The position numbers were made by a program, and so were the translations under genes. Positions 54,628-63,751 of a stretch of 64,000 nt of DNA are shown in pieces; the stretch's first letter is position 1, and every line of letters begins with the position of its first letter. The notes under the pieces are model-generated. The model saw nothing but the letters and a program-made list of their open reading frames with translations. It was not told the DNA's origin and did no database searches. Origin of the DNA: Paracoccus albicereus (GTDB lineage Bacteria > Pseudomonadota > Alphaproteobacteria > Rhodobacterales > Rhodobacteraceae); contig NZ_JAKZEU010000002.1 in NCBI RefSeq assembly GCF_024359525.1, positions 62,001 through 126,000 on the forward strand, given 5' to 3'.

Positions 54628-56841
54628 TCAGCCGATGATCTCGTTCAAGGTTGCCGAAGGGCGCATCACCTTCGCGGTCTTGGCCGGATCGGTGTGGTAG
54701 TAGCCGCCCAGATCGACAGCCTGACCACGACCTTCTTTCAGTTCGCGTTCGATCGTCTCGCGGTTTTCCGACAGAGCCGCATAGACCTGGCTGAAATGCT
54801 CGGCCAGTTCGGGACTGCGGTCCTGTTCCGACAGCGCTTTCGCCCAGTTCAGCGCGAAGTGGAAATGGCTGTCGCGGTTGTCGTTCTGTCCGACCTTGCG
54901 GCCCGGCGACAGCTCGCCTTCCAGGATCGCCTGCGTCGCAGCCTCGGCCCCTTCGGCCAGCGCAAGGATCTTCGGATCGTTGCGCTCATCGGCCAGGAAC
55001 TTCAGGCTTTCGCTCAACGCGGTGAACTCGCCCAGGCTGTCCCAGCGAAGGTGGTTCTGTTCCACGAGCTGCTGGACGTGCTTGGGCGCCGAGCCGCCGG
55101 CGCCCGTCTCGAAAAGGCCGCCGCCATCCATCAGCTTCACGATCGACAGCATCTTGGCCGAGGTGCCCAGTTCAAGGATCGGGAACAGGTCGGTCAGATA
55201 GTCACGCAACACGTTGCCGGTGACAGCGATGCTGGTCTTGCCCTGACGGATCGTGTCGAATGTGGCGGTCGTCGCCGCACCCGGGGCCATGATCTGGAAG
55301 CGGTCGGCGGCGCCCGCCTGTTCCAGCGCGGGGCGGACCATCGTCAGCAATTGCGCGTCATGGGCCCGATCGGCGTTCAGCCAGAAGATCGCTTCGCAGC
55401 CCTCGGCCTTCTGGCGCGAAATGGCGAGCTTGATCCAGTCCTCGATCGCAGCGCGGGTGGTGCTGGCTGAACGCCAGATGTCGCCCGCTTCGACCTTGTG
55501 GCTGGACAGTTCGTCGCCGTTTGCCGCGATCAGGCGTACCGTGCCTGCTTCCGGGATCTCGAACGTGGTCGGGTGAGAGCCGTATTCCTCGGCCTTCTGC
55601 GCCATCAGGCCGATGTTCTGCACGGTGCCTGCGGTCGCCGGATTCAGCGCACCGTTGGCCTTCATGTCCTCGATCGCCTGTTCATAGACGTCGGCGTAGC
55701 TGCTGTCGGGGATGACGCAGGTCGTGTCGGCTTCCTTGCCATCCGGACCCCAGCCCTTGCCGCCCCCGCGGATGATCGAAGGCATCGAGGCGTCAATGAT
55801 GACGTCCGAAGGCACGTGCAGGTTGGTGATGCCCTTGTCGGAATTCACCATGTAGAGCGGCGGACGTTCGTTCAGGACAGCCTTGATCTCGTCCAGGATC
55901 GCCTGATCCGAACCGAGCCGGTCCAGCATCGTGCCCAGGCCCAGATTGGGATCGGCACCGGCGGCGGCCATCGCGTCGCCATGCTTCTCGAACACCGGGG
56001 CCAGATAGGCGCGGACCGCGTGGCCGAAGAGGATGGGGTCTGAGACCTTCATCATTGTGGCCTTGAGATGCAGCGAGAACAGCGTGCCGTCGGCCTTGGT
56101 CTTCTCGATCGCGTCCTTCAGAAATGCCTGCAGGGCCCGGACCGACATGAAGGTGGTGTCGACCACGCTGCCTTCTTTCAGCGCGTAGCCTTCCTTCAGC
56201 GTGATGGTGTTGCCGCTGTCTGTCTTAAGCTCGATCTTCGCGGGACCGGCCTGTTCGGCCGTGACGATGGTCGAGACTTCGTTGGACCGGAAATCGTCGT
56301 GGCCCATCGTCAGGACGCGGGTCTTGCTGTCGGCTGACCAGGTGCCCATCGAATGGGGATGGTTCTGGGCGTAGGACTTGACCGCCTTTGCCGCGCGCCG
56401 ATCCGAGTTGCCTTCGCGCAGGACCGGGTTCACGGCCGAGCCCTTGACGGCGTCGAACTTGGCGCGGTTCGCGCGCTCTTCGTCGGTCGAAGGATTGTCG
56501 ACGTAGTCGGGAATGTCGTAGCCCTGCGCCTGCAATTCCTTCACTGCGGCGACAAGCTGCGGGACCGAGGCCGAGATGTTGGGAAGCTTGATGACGTTCG
56601 CGTCGGGCTTCTTGACCAACTGGCCCATGATGGCAAGATCGTCGTCCTGCTTTTGGGCGTCGGTCAGACGATCCGAAAATGCCGCGATGATCCGGCCCGC
56701 CAGCGAGATGTCGCGGGTGGCGACGTTCAGGCCCGCGGCACCGGCAAAGCTGCGGATGATCGGCAGGAACGAGGCCGAGGCCAGTTCGGGCGCCTCGTCC
56801 ACCTTTGTATAGATGATGTCGACGGATTTCGGGTCGTCCAT
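54628..56841 (-). CDS. icd: NADP-dependent isocitrate dehydrogenase, monomeric
   Basis: This 737-residue enzyme of the monomeric IDH type oxidises isocitrate to 2-oxoglutarate in the TCA cycle and makes NADPH. Features are KVDEAPELASASFLPIIRSF at the N-terminus, GSAVNPVLREGNSDRR and VIDASMPSIIRGGGKGWGPD. Length is as expected (about 740). The ATG at 56841 is preferred to the ATG at 56847 because GAGGGG is then at 7 bases instead of touching the start. The gene reads toward tRNA-Val, with the GntR gene upstream in the same direction. Confidence 0.95.
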   Translation of the reverse strand: MDDPKSVDIIYTKVDEAPELASASFLPIIRSFAGAAGLNVATRDISLAGRIIAAFSDRLTDAQKQDDDLAIMGQLVKKPDANVIKLPNISASVPQLVAAVKELQAQGYDIPDYVDNPSTDEERANRAKFDAVKGSAVNPVLREGNSDRRAAKAVKSYAQNHPHSMGTWSADSKTRVLTMGHDDFRSNEVSTIVTAEQAGPAKIELKTDSGNTITLKEGYALKEGSVVDTTFMSVRALQAFLKDAIEKTKADGTLFSLHLKATMMKVSDPILFGHAVRAYLAPVFEKHGDAMAAAGADPNLGLGTMLDRLGSDQAILDEIKAVLNERPPLYMVNSDKGITNLHVPSDVIIDASMPSIIRGGGKGWGPDGKEADTTCVIPDSSYADVYEQAIEDMKANGALNPATAGTVQNIGLMAQKAEEYGSHPTTFEIPEAGTVRLIAANGDELSSHKVEAGDIWRSASTTRAAIEDWIKLAISRQKAEGCEAIFWLNADRAHDAQLLTMVRPALEQAGAADRFQIMAPGAATTATFDTIRQGKTSIAVTGNVLRDYLTDLFPILELGTSAKMLSIVKLMDGGGLFETGAGGSAPKHVQQLVEQNHLRWDSLGEFTALSESLKFLADERNDPKILALAEGAEAATQAILEGELSPGRKVGQNDNRDSHFHFALNWAKALSEQDRSPELAEHFSQVYAALSENRETIERELKEGRGQAVDLGGYYHTDPAKTAKVMRPSATLNEIIG

Positions 56842-56888
56842 GACCATTCCCCTCGTGTCAGTTTGGATTTGACCGCTCAGTGCCGGAT

Positions 56889-57593
56889 TCAGGCGCTCTC
56901 GGCAAGCGCTGCGCGGTTGAAAAGCGCGGCGCGCACCGACAGCAGGTGACGACGCAGACGTTGCTCGGCCTGCAGGCAGTCGCGATCGGCGATCGCCGTC
57001 AGGATGGCGTCATGTTCGGCAAAGCTGTGATGGTCAGGCCGCGGGGCCACGCCATCGGGGCGAAGCCGCCCCCAGACCACTGCGCGACGCAACCCGTTCA
57101 TCTGGTCGAACAGGCACAGAAGAGCGGCGTTTTGCGTGCCCTCGGCAATCATGCGGTGAAACCGGTTGTCGAGTGCCTCGTATTCACGCCAGGTTTTCGC
57201 TGCGCGGCTTGCCTTGGTGATCCGCTGCAATTCGGCGATCTGTTCGCTGCTGGCGCTAAGCGCGGCGGCCGCGGCCAAGGGCGGCTCCAGCGTCAGGCGC
57301 GCTTCCATGACATCATGGGGCGATAGCCTGCGCGAGATGTCGTAAAGCGAATTGGGCTGCTCGCTGGGTGCCAGCGCGCGCGTCCCGACGAACGTGCCCT
57401 TGCCGACATGGCGCCAGATGGCGCCTTCTGATTCCAGGACCGCCAGAGCCTTGCGCAATTCGGGACGTGTTACGCCCAGTTCACCGCACAGGACCCTTTC
57501 GGCCGGCAGCCTGTGGCCTTCACCGACATCGGGCTGCGCCAGATAGGCCCGAAGCTGAACCAATGCGCCGCTGCTTTCCAAGCTCTCAGTCAA
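56889..57593 (-). CDS. GntR-family (FCD-type) transcriptional regulator
   Basis: This 234-residue regulator has an N-terminal winged helix (RLPAERVLCGELGVTRPELR, then ALAVLESEGAIWRHVGKGTF) and an all-helical FCD ligand domain with its metal-binding histidines (ALDNRFHRMIAEGT, FAEHDAILTAI, LRRHLLSVR). No ATG is available. The TTG at 57593 has AAGGG 10 bases upstream and gives a normal family N-terminus; the TTG at 57656 adds 21 residues without a ribosome site. It is divergent from the ABC importer operon and probably represses it in the absence of a carboxylate-type ligand. Confidence 0.83.
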   Translation of the reverse strand: MTESLESSGALVQLRAYLAQPDVGEGHRLPAERVLCGELGVTRPELRKALAVLESEGAIWRHVGKGTFVGTRALAPSEQPNSLYDISRRLSPHDVMEARLTLEPPLAAAAALSASSEQIAELQRITKASRAAKTWREYEALDNRFHRMIAEGTQNAALLCLFDQMNGLRRAVVWGRLRPDGVAPRPDHHSFAEHDAILTAIADRDCLQAEQRLRRHLLSVRAALFNRAALAESA

Positions 57594-57644
57594 TCGTCCG
57601 CGCCCTTGCTGGAGGGGATTTATCGTCTCGACACCTACCAAGCA

Positions 57645-57705
57645 GATTGGTTGCAATCAAGACTTGCGCATTGGTTGCGGATTGGTCATGAATAGGTTGC
57701 GCAAC
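57645..57705. promoter_or_regulatory. Repeated operator-like motifs between GntR gene and ABC operon
   Basis: TTGGTTGC occurs at 57647-57654 and again at 57671-57678 (24 bp apart). The first lies in the near-palindrome GATTGGTTGCAATC, and a further palindrome GTTGCGCAAC is at 57696-57705. Position in the divergent promoter region makes GntR binding plausible. Confidence 0.5.
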
Positions 57706-57748
57706 GCGCCGGTCCGGGAGGGGCCGCATCTTCGGGGAGGAGAGAAAC

Positions 57749-58732
57749 ATGACTTTCATGCCAAAGGCGTTGACCGGGCTGGTTGGCGCAGCTGCATTGG
57801 CTGTCGGGCTTGCTGGTTCGGCGTCGGCCGATACCGTGCGCGTGGCCCTGGGCGACGTGGCGTCGGTCGAACAGCTTGCCTTCATGGTGGCGCTCGAGCG
57901 GGCCAAGGAAAAGGGTCTCGATTACGAGCTGACCACGTTCAGCAAGGAAGAGCTTGCAATCCAGGCGCTGATCAGCGGCCAGATGGATGTCGGCATCGGC
58001 ACGCCCTATTCGGTGATCCAGAAGTCTCAGGCACCGCTGCGAAACTTCTTCCAGCTCTCGAAGCTGGTGTTCTTCCCCGTCGTCACATCCGAGGTCAGTG
58101 ACTGGGCGGGCATGGACGGCCAGCCGATCACGCTGCACTCGCGCGGCGGCGGGACCGATGCGATCGCCTCGATCATCGAGCGGCGTGAAGGCATCAATTT
58201 CGGCGAACGATCCTACGTACCGGGTTCGGAAAACCGCGTCATCGCGATGCTGAAGGGGCAGATCACCGCCTCGATCGTGGACATCGCCAACAAGAACCTG
58301 CTGCTGTCCGAAGGCGGCGACAAGTTCAACGTCCTGCCGATGTTCGACGTGAAGGCCAGCGACGAAGTGCTGTTCGCCAACCAGGAATGGCTGGATGCGA
58401 ACCAAGAAGATGTGGACGTTCTGGTCGAGGCTCTGCTGTCGACCTGGCGCGAGATGGTCGCCGACCCGACCATCATCGAAAAGGAGCGTCAGCGCTTCAA
58501 CCTGCTGTCGGATCTGCCGCCCGAACTGCTGAGCGATGTCGACGCCTATTACAGGGAGGCGGTTGATGGGGGGCTTTATGATCCGGAAGGGGGCGGCGAA
58601 GAAGCGGCCAAGGCGGATTTCGAGTTCTACACCGAATCCGGCCAGCTCGAAGGAGACCCGGCGACGCTGAATGTCGAGGATTTCTGGGACCTGCGTCCCC
58701 TGAATGCCGCCAAGGAAAAGCTGGGCAGCTAA
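57749..58732 (+). CDS. ABC transporter substrate-binding protein (NMT1/SsuA type)
   Basis: This 327-residue periplasmic binding protein has a Sec signal (residues 1-27, ending GLAGSASA). The fold is of the NMT1/THI5/SsuA family that binds thiamine precursors, sulfonates, nitrate or aromatic acids: GDVASVEQLAFMVALERAKE, then ISGQMDVGIGTPYSVIQKSQ and SIVDIANKNLLLSEGG. The ATG at 57749 follows GGGGAGGAGAG. It starts an operon with two permeases, an ATPase and a fumarylacetoacetase-family hydrolase. The ligand is unknown. Confidence 0.88.
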   Translation: MTFMPKALTGLVGAAALAVGLAGSASADTVRVALGDVASVEQLAFMVALERAKEKGLDYELTTFSKEELAIQALISGQMDVGIGTPYSVIQKSQAPLRNFFQLSKLVFFPVVTSEVSDWAGMDGQPITLHSRGGGTDAIASIIERREGINFGERSYVPGSENRVIAMLKGQITASIVDIANKNLLLSEGGDKFNVLPMFDVKASDEVLFANQEWLDANQEDVDVLVEALLSTWREMVADPTIIEKERQRFNLLSDLPPELLSDVDAYYREAVDGGLYDPEGGGEEAAKADFEFYTESGQLEGDPATLNVEDFWDLRPLNAAKEKLGS

Positions 58733-58841
58733 TCTTCATTCTGGCGCGCGGCCCGGACCGGTCGCGCGCCGAACCACCCAAGCCAGCGGCTGACCGCGCG
58801 CGCCCCGCGCGCAGGTCGTCCGTCCGAACACGGGCTTTCGC

Positions 58842-59606
58842 ATGCACGACGTCTTCACCAGCAAGCGCTTTCTCAAATATTTCTCCTTCGCGATCGTGTT
58901 CGCACTGTGGGAGATTGGGGGGCGGATCCCGATCAGCCCCGCCTTTCCGACCTTTTCGGCGACAATGGTCGCGCTGTGGCAGATGCTGATGGACGGCTCG
59001 ATGCTGCAGGCCTATCCCGAAACGCTTCAGCCGCTGCTGATCGGCGTGGCCATCGCCGCCACATTGGGGATCGCCGCGGGCGTCTGGATGGGCCTTTCGC
59101 GTTTTGGTGAGTGGCTGCTGTCGCCTGTCTTCATCGTCGCGCAGGCCGCACCCTTGGCCGCGCTGATCCCGCTTTTGGTGCTGGCTTACGGGATCGGGCT
59201 GACGGCGAAGGTCATGGTCGTCCTGATCATGGCGATGCCCGTCATCGTGTTGAACGCGATGAGCGGCGTCCGAAGCACGAACAATTCGCTGATCGAGATG
59301 GGCACAGCCTTTCTGGGCAGCCGCAAGGACGTCATCACCAAGATCATCCTGCCCTCTGCCTCGCCCGTCATCTTTGCCGGACTGCGTCTTGGCCTGTCGG
59401 CCGGCTTCATCGGCGCCATCCTGTCCGAGCTGCTGATCACACCGACCGGCGTCGGCGACCTGATCACCTTCAACCAATCGCGCGCCGATTACGCGCGGAT
59501 GTACGCCGCCATCTTCTCGATCATCGCCGTCGCCGTGATCGCACTAGATTTTCTGGAATGGATCGAGGTGCGCTGGCTGCGTCCCGACCGCAAGGGAGCC
59601 CGCTGA
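58842..59606 (+). CDS. ABC transporter permease (SsuC/BPD type), first
   Basis: This 254-residue membrane protein has six helices and the EAA loop (IEMGTAFLGSRKDVITKII, then LPSASPVIFAGLRLG). It is one of two different permease genes in this operon, so the transporter core is probably a heterodimer. Its stop TGA overlaps the ATG of the ATPase gene. The start lacks a strong ribosome site. Confidence 0.9.
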   Translation: MHDVFTSKRFLKYFSFAIVFALWEIGGRIPISPAFPTFSATMVALWQMLMDGSMLQAYPETLQPLLIGVAIAATLGIAAGVWMGLSRFGEWLLSPVFIVAQAAPLAALIPLLVLAYGIGLTAKVMVVLIMAMPVIVLNAMSGVRSTNNSLIEMGTAFLGSRKDVITKIILPSASPVIFAGLRLGLSAGFIGAILSELLITPTGVGDLITFNQSRADYARMYAAIFSIIAVAVIALDFLEWIEVRWLRPDRKGAR

Positions 59607-60406
59607 TGTCGATGCAACAAACCGCCGCGGTGCTGGACCGCAGCCAGACGGACGCTGCCGTCGCCGTCCGTGGTGTCACCAAGATCTACGAAGGCAACGT
59701 CAAGGCGCTGGAGAACATGACCCTCGACTTCCCGCGCGGGCAGTTGACCTCGCTGCTGGGACCGTCTGGGTGCGGCAAGACCACGCTTCTCAAGATCATC
59801 GCCGGGCTGATCCCCGCGACGGGCGGCGAGGTGCTGGTGAACGGTCGCGCGGTGAAGGGGCCTGGACGTGACCGCGCCTTCGTTTTCCAGGATTTCGCGC
59901 TGATGCCCTGGGCCACTGTCCTGCGTAACGTCGGCTTCGGGCTGGAACTGCGCGGCGTACCGCAATCCGAGCGCGAGGCTGTGTCCGAACGCTATATCAA
60001 GGCGGTCGGCCTGTCGGGCTTCGAGCAAAGCTTTCCGCACCAGCTGTCGGGCGGGATGCGCCAGCGCGTCGGTCTGGCACGCGCATTGGCCGTCGATGCC
60101 GATGTGCTGCTGATGGACGAGCCGTTTTCGGCCGTGGACGAGCAGAACCGTCGCAAGTTCCAGGAAGACATGCTGGCGCTGGTCGAACAGGAAAAGAAAA
60201 CCTTCATCTTCGTGACCCACTCGATCGAAGAGGCGGTCTACGTCTCGGACAAGGTCGCGGTCCTGCTGCCGCGTCCGAGCCGCGTGTCGGAGGTGATCGA
60301 GCCCAAGATCGACCGGTCCGTATCCCCTGACGCGATGCGTCGGGATCCCGACTACCTCGATACGGTCGAGCGGATCTGGACCGCCCTGCGGACCTACGTG
60401 GAGTAA
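59606..60406 (+). CDS. ABC transporter ATP-binding protein (SsuB/TauB type)
   Basis: This 266-residue ATPase has Walker A GPSGCGKTTLL, Q-loop FQDFALMPW, signature LSGGMRQRVGLARAL and Walker B VLLMDEPFSAVDEQNR, with the switch His in FVTHSIEEAVY. It energises the two neighbouring permeases. The ATG at 59606 overlaps the preceding stop; upstream in-frame sequence is a shadow of the permease gene. Confidence 0.93.
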   Translation: MSMQQTAAVLDRSQTDAAVAVRGVTKIYEGNVKALENMTLDFPRGQLTSLLGPSGCGKTTLLKIIAGLIPATGGEVLVNGRAVKGPGRDRAFVFQDFALMPWATVLRNVGFGLELRGVPQSEREAVSERYIKAVGLSGFEQSFPHQLSGGMRQRVGLARALAVDADVLLMDEPFSAVDEQNRRKFQEDMLALVEQEKKTFIFVTHSIEEAVYVSDKVAVLLPRPSRVSEVIEPKIDRSVSPDAMRRDPDYLDTVERIWTALRTYVE

Positions 60407-60412
60407 CGCGCG

Positions 60413-61168
60413 ATGAAGGTCATGGGCTATGAGCTGCCATTGATGTCCTCGCTGATCGTCTGGGCGATCCTGTGGGAGATCCTTGGCCAGATGGACGTCT
60501 CGATCCTGCTGCCGCCGCTATCGGCGGTGCTGGTCAAGATGGTCGAGATCATCCCGACGCAAGCTTTCCTGTCGGCGCTGGCGGTGACGGCACGCGGCTT
60601 TCTGACTGGGACGATCCTCGCTGCGCTGATCGGCGTGCCGCTGGGCATTCTGATGGGGAAGAGCATCATCGTCGACCGGATGCTGCTGCCTTGGGTCAAC
60701 ATGTTCCTCAGCGCACCTCTGTCGGCGCTGGTGCCGGTGCTGATGGTGCTGTTCGGTATCGGCGAACAGACCGTCATCATCACCACGCTGCTCTTCGCGG
60801 TCTGGATCATCATGCTGAACGCACGCGCCGGCGTGATGCAGATTTCGCCCTCGCTGGTCGAGATGGCACGCAGTTTCGGTGCGACGCCGTGGCAGGCCTT
60901 CCGCGAAATCTACTTCTGGGCCGCATTGCCCGAAATCATCGCCGGGGTGCGCATCGGCCTGCTCCGCGCCGTCAAGGGCGTCATCATCGGCCAGCTTCTG
61001 GTGTCCATCATCGGCTTCGGTCGGCTGTTCGAGCTTTATTCCACGAACTTCCTGATGCCGCACTTCTGGGCCATCCTGCTGGTCCTCTTCTTCTTCGCCT
61101 TCCTGTTCGCCGAAATCTTCGCGGTCCTTGAACGCCGCGTCCGCTACTACGCGTCGAACCGGACCTGA
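60413..61168 (+). CDS. ABC transporter permease (SsuC/BPD type), second
   Basis: This 251-residue permease has six helices and its own EAA loop (VEMARSFGATPWQAFREIYF, then WAALPEIIAGVRIG). It is clearly different in sequence from the permease at 58842, so it is not a recent duplicate. It starts 6 bases after the ATPase stop. Confidence 0.9.
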   Translation: MKVMGYELPLMSSLIVWAILWEILGQMDVSILLPPLSAVLVKMVEIIPTQAFLSALAVTARGFLTGTILAALIGVPLGILMGKSIIVDRMLLPWVNMFLSAPLSALVPVLMVLFGIGEQTVIITTLLFAVWIIMLNARAGVMQISPSLVEMARSFGATPWQAFREIYFWAALPEIIAGVRIGLLRAVKGVIIGQLLVSIIGFGRLFELYSTNFLMPHFWAILLVLFFFAFLFAEIFAVLERRVRYYASNRT

Positions 61169-61203
61169 CCCAATTCCCGCGCATGACGACGAAAGGACCT
61201 GAC

Positions 61204-61890
61204 ATGCCCGACTACGTGATCTCCGCGCCGAAGCCCGCGACCCTTCCGGTCCAGGGCACCGACGCCCTGTTTCCGGTCCGCCGGGTCTACTGCATCGGTC
61301 GCAACTACGCCGACCACGCGATCGAGATGGGCCACGACCCAGATCGTGAGCCGCCGTTCTTCTTCCAGAAGAACCCCGACAACGTCGACACGTCGGGCGA
61401 GTTTCCCTATCCCGAGCACAGCAAGGACGTGCATTATGAGATCGAGCTGATTGTGGCGCTGAAAAGCGGTGGCCGCGACATCTCGATCGAGGATGCGATG
61501 AACCATGTCTACGGCTACGGTATCGGCCTCGACATGACCCGCCGCGACCTGCAGGGCGAAGCCAAGAAGATGGGTCGTCCGTGGGAAGTGGGGAAGGCGT
61601 TCGAACGCTCGGCCCCGATGACCGCGCTGACCCCGATCGAAAAGACCGGCGCTTTGGACGAGGGTGAGATCACGCTCGACGTCAACGGCGAGCGGCGCCA
61701 GACCGGCGATCTGAACCAGATGATCTGGAAAGTGGCAGAGCAGATTTCCTACCTGTCGCGTTACTACGAACTGCAGGCTGGCGATCTGATCATGACCGGT
61801 ACGCCCGCAGGCGTGAACGCGGTCCAGCGTGGCGACACGCTGAAAGGCGCGGTCGCAGGACTGGAGCCGCTTGAGGTCAGCGTGGTCTGA
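61204..61890 (+). CDS. Fumarylacetoacetate hydrolase family protein (acylpyruvase-like)
   Basis: This 228-residue FAH-fold enzyme has VYCIGRNYADHAIEMGH, the metal ligands in HYEIELIVAL (E-x-E) and the Asp in GIGLDMTRRDLQ, and GDLIMTGTPAGV near the end. Close relatives hydrolyse fumarylpyruvate or other acylpyruvates at the end of aromatic pathways such as gentisate. Being last in the ABC operon, it suggests that the imported compound is an aromatic acid or an acylpyruvate-type molecule. The ATG at 61204 follows AAAGGA by 6 bases; an upstream in-frame ATG at 61183 overlaps that site. Confidence 0.87.
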   Translation: MPDYVISAPKPATLPVQGTDALFPVRRVYCIGRNYADHAIEMGHDPDREPPFFFQKNPDNVDTSGEFPYPEHSKDVHYEIELIVALKSGGRDISIEDAMNHVYGYGIGLDMTRRDLQGEAKKMGRPWEVGKAFERSAPMTALTPIEKTGALDEGEITLDVNGERRQTGDLNQMIWKVAEQISYLSRYYELQAGDLIMTGTPAGVNAVQRGDTLKGAVAGLEPLEVSVV

Positions 61891-61898
61891 TCGCGGCT

Positions 61899-61929
61899 GG
61901 CGGGCCGTCAGCGGCCCGCCATTTCCTTT
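61899..61929 (+). terminator. Intrinsic terminator after the ABC-hydrolase operon
   Basis: GGCGGGCC (61899-61906) pairs with GGCCCGCC (61913-61920), followed by ATTTCCTTTG. It overlaps the last codons of the convergent psuG and may serve mainly the plus-strand operon. Confidence 0.6.
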
Positions 61930-62828
61930 GCGATATCAGCGCCAAGTCGTGCGTTGTTCAGAACCAGCTTGATGTTTGAGTCGAGCGAGCGTCCGTCGGT
62001 CAGCTCGAAGATCCGCGACAGCAGGAAAGGCGTGACGGCCTTCGCGGCTATTCCTGCAGACATGGCTTCTTTCAGAGCTTGCTCAATGATCGGGTTGATC
62101 TCGGCGGCAGCGATTTCGGCATCGACAGGGATGGGGTTCGCGACAAGCTGACCACCCGGCAAACCAAGCGATGCGCGCAACCGCGCCGACTTTGCAATTT
62201 CCGCTGCACTGTTCATCTGAAGCGGCGCGGAAAGGCCGGAATCGCGCGACCAGAACGCCGGGAAGGCGTCCTGACCGTATGCGATGACGGGCACGCCCAG
62301 CGTCTCCAGCACCTCGAGCGTCTTTGGCAGATCGAGGATCGCCTTCGCCCCCGCCGCGACCACGGTCACCGGCGTGCGCGCCAGTTCCTGAAGATCGGCG
62401 CTGATGTCCAGGCTGGTCTCGGCACCGCGATGGACGCCGCCGATCCCGCCTGTCGCGAAGACGCGGATCCCCGCAAGATCCGCGCAGATCATCGTCGCCG
62501 CGACCGTCGTCGCCCCGGTGCGCCCGTTCGCGAGACAGACGGCCAGGTCCGCGCGGCTCAGTTTCATCACCTGCTCTGGCGGCGTTTTCGCAAGCGCCTG
62601 CAGCGCGTCGTCTTCCAGCCCGATGCGGATCTTGCCACCCATCACGGCGATGGTCGCAGGTTCGGCCCCACCATCGCGGACGGTCGCCTCTACGGTCCGC
62701 GCCATGTCGAGGTTCTGCGGCCAAGGCATGCCATGTGTGATGATCGTGGATTCCAGCGCGACGACCGGACGGCCTTCCGCCAGGGCCGCCGCCACGGAAG
62801 GTGCGATGTCGAGAAGGGGATGCGTCAT
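61908..62828 (-). CDS. psuG: Pseudouridine-5'-phosphate glycosidase
   Basis: This 306-residue PsuG cleaves the C-glycosidic bond of pseudouridine 5'-phosphate to uracil and ribose 5-phosphate. Family blocks are VALESTIITHGMPWPQNL, ATIAVMGGKIRIGL, VFATGGIGGVHRGAE and YGQDAFPAFWSRDSGL, containing the conserved Glu, Lys and Asp. It is translated from a 4-bp overlap with the kinase gene psuK, completing the two-step pathway. Confidence 0.95.
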   Translation of the reverse strand: MTHPLLDIAPSVAAALAEGRPVVALESTIITHGMPWPQNLDMARTVEATVRDGGAEPATIAVMGGKIRIGLEDDALQALAKTPPEQVMKLSRADLAVCLANGRTGATTVAATMICADLAGIRVFATGGIGGVHRGAETSLDISADLQELARTPVTVVAAGAKAILDLPKTLEVLETLGVPVIAYGQDAFPAFWSRDSGLSAPLQMNSAAEIAKSARLRASLGLPGGQLVANPIPVDAEIAAAEINPIIEQALKEAMSAGIAAKAVTPFLLSRIFELTDGRSLDSNIKLVLNNARLGADIAKEMAGR

Positions 62829-63751
62829 ATCGTGTCGTCTTTCGGTGTCGCTGATGCAGCAAGGGATTTGTCGGGCATGTCGCGGCCGGCAACATGTGCC
62901 GCGGCAGCCTCGGTCGCGCGGGTCAGGGCGGTTTCACGATCGGCGCCTGCGCGTTCGGCTGCGATATGCGCGGCCAGAAAGCAATCGCCTGCGCCAGTGA
63001 CGCGCGCGATCCGGACTGAAGGGGGTAGGGCGGATAGGTCGGGTGCGCCTGCCATCGCTTCGGCGACCTGCTCGCCACCATCGGTGACGATCACGCGCGG
63101 CGCGCCCATCGCGACCACGGCGCGGGCGGCGCTGGCGGCGTCAGGGCAGGGGCGCTCCGACAGGATCTCTGCCTCGATGCGGTTGAGATAGAAGCAGCCG
63201 CGCCCGGCGCGGATCAGTGGCAGCAGGCGATCGGCCTTGCCTGGGCTGGCCGGCACGACACGCAGGTCCATGCCGAACAGACGCCGGTCAGTCGAGATCG
63301 TCGCCAGCAGGGCGGCGGTCAGGTTGCCGTCTAGAACCACCGAGCCGGTCCATTTGGCCAGGGCGTCGTCGAGCGGTTTCAGGATCGCGGCGCCGGCGGC
63401 TTCCAGCGAATGGGCGTCGGCGACGGCGGCGACAAGGCCCGCCTCGTCCTCGATCGCCATATAGCAGTCGGTCGGCAAGTCGGCGCGCCTTGTCAGATAA
63501 TCGGTCATCACACCCCGTGCCTGCGCCTCGGCGATCAGGGCGTCGCCCTGAGTGTCGCGTCCGACTGCGGACAGGATGGCTGGGCGCATGCCCCAACGCG
63601 CAAGAGCGACCGCGACATTCAGCGCCACACCGCCCGGAATATGCGCGACCCGTCCCGGCACATCGTGGCCAGCACCCATCCGGCGGCCGGCGCGACCGAT
63701 GATGTCCCACAGCATCGCGCCGATGCAGATGATGTCAGGGCGCTTCGTCAT
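62825..63751 (-). CDS. psuK: PfkB-family kinase, probable pseudouridine kinase
   Basis: This 308-residue ribokinase-fold enzyme has the N-terminal motif IPGGVALNVAVALARWGM and the C-terminal motif RVTGAGDCFLAAHIA with the anion-hole GAGD and catalytic Asp. It sits directly before psuG, so pseudouridine is the likely substrate. The ATG at 63751 starts a normal family N-terminus; the gene overlaps the ArsR gene by 17 bp. Confidence 0.9.
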   Translation of the reverse strand: MTKRPDIICIGAMLWDIIGRAGRRMGAGHDVPGRVAHIPGGVALNVAVALARWGMRPAILSAVGRDTQGDALIAEAQARGVMTDYLTRRADLPTDCYMAIEDEAGLVAAVADAHSLEAAGAAILKPLDDALAKWTGSVVLDGNLTAALLATISTDRRLFGMDLRVVPASPGKADRLLPLIRAGRGCFYLNRIEAEILSERPCPDAASAARAVVAMGAPRVIVTDGGEQVAEAMAGAPDLSALPPSVRIARVTGAGDCFLAAHIAAERAGADRETALTRATEAAAAHVAGRDMPDKSLAASATPKDDTI

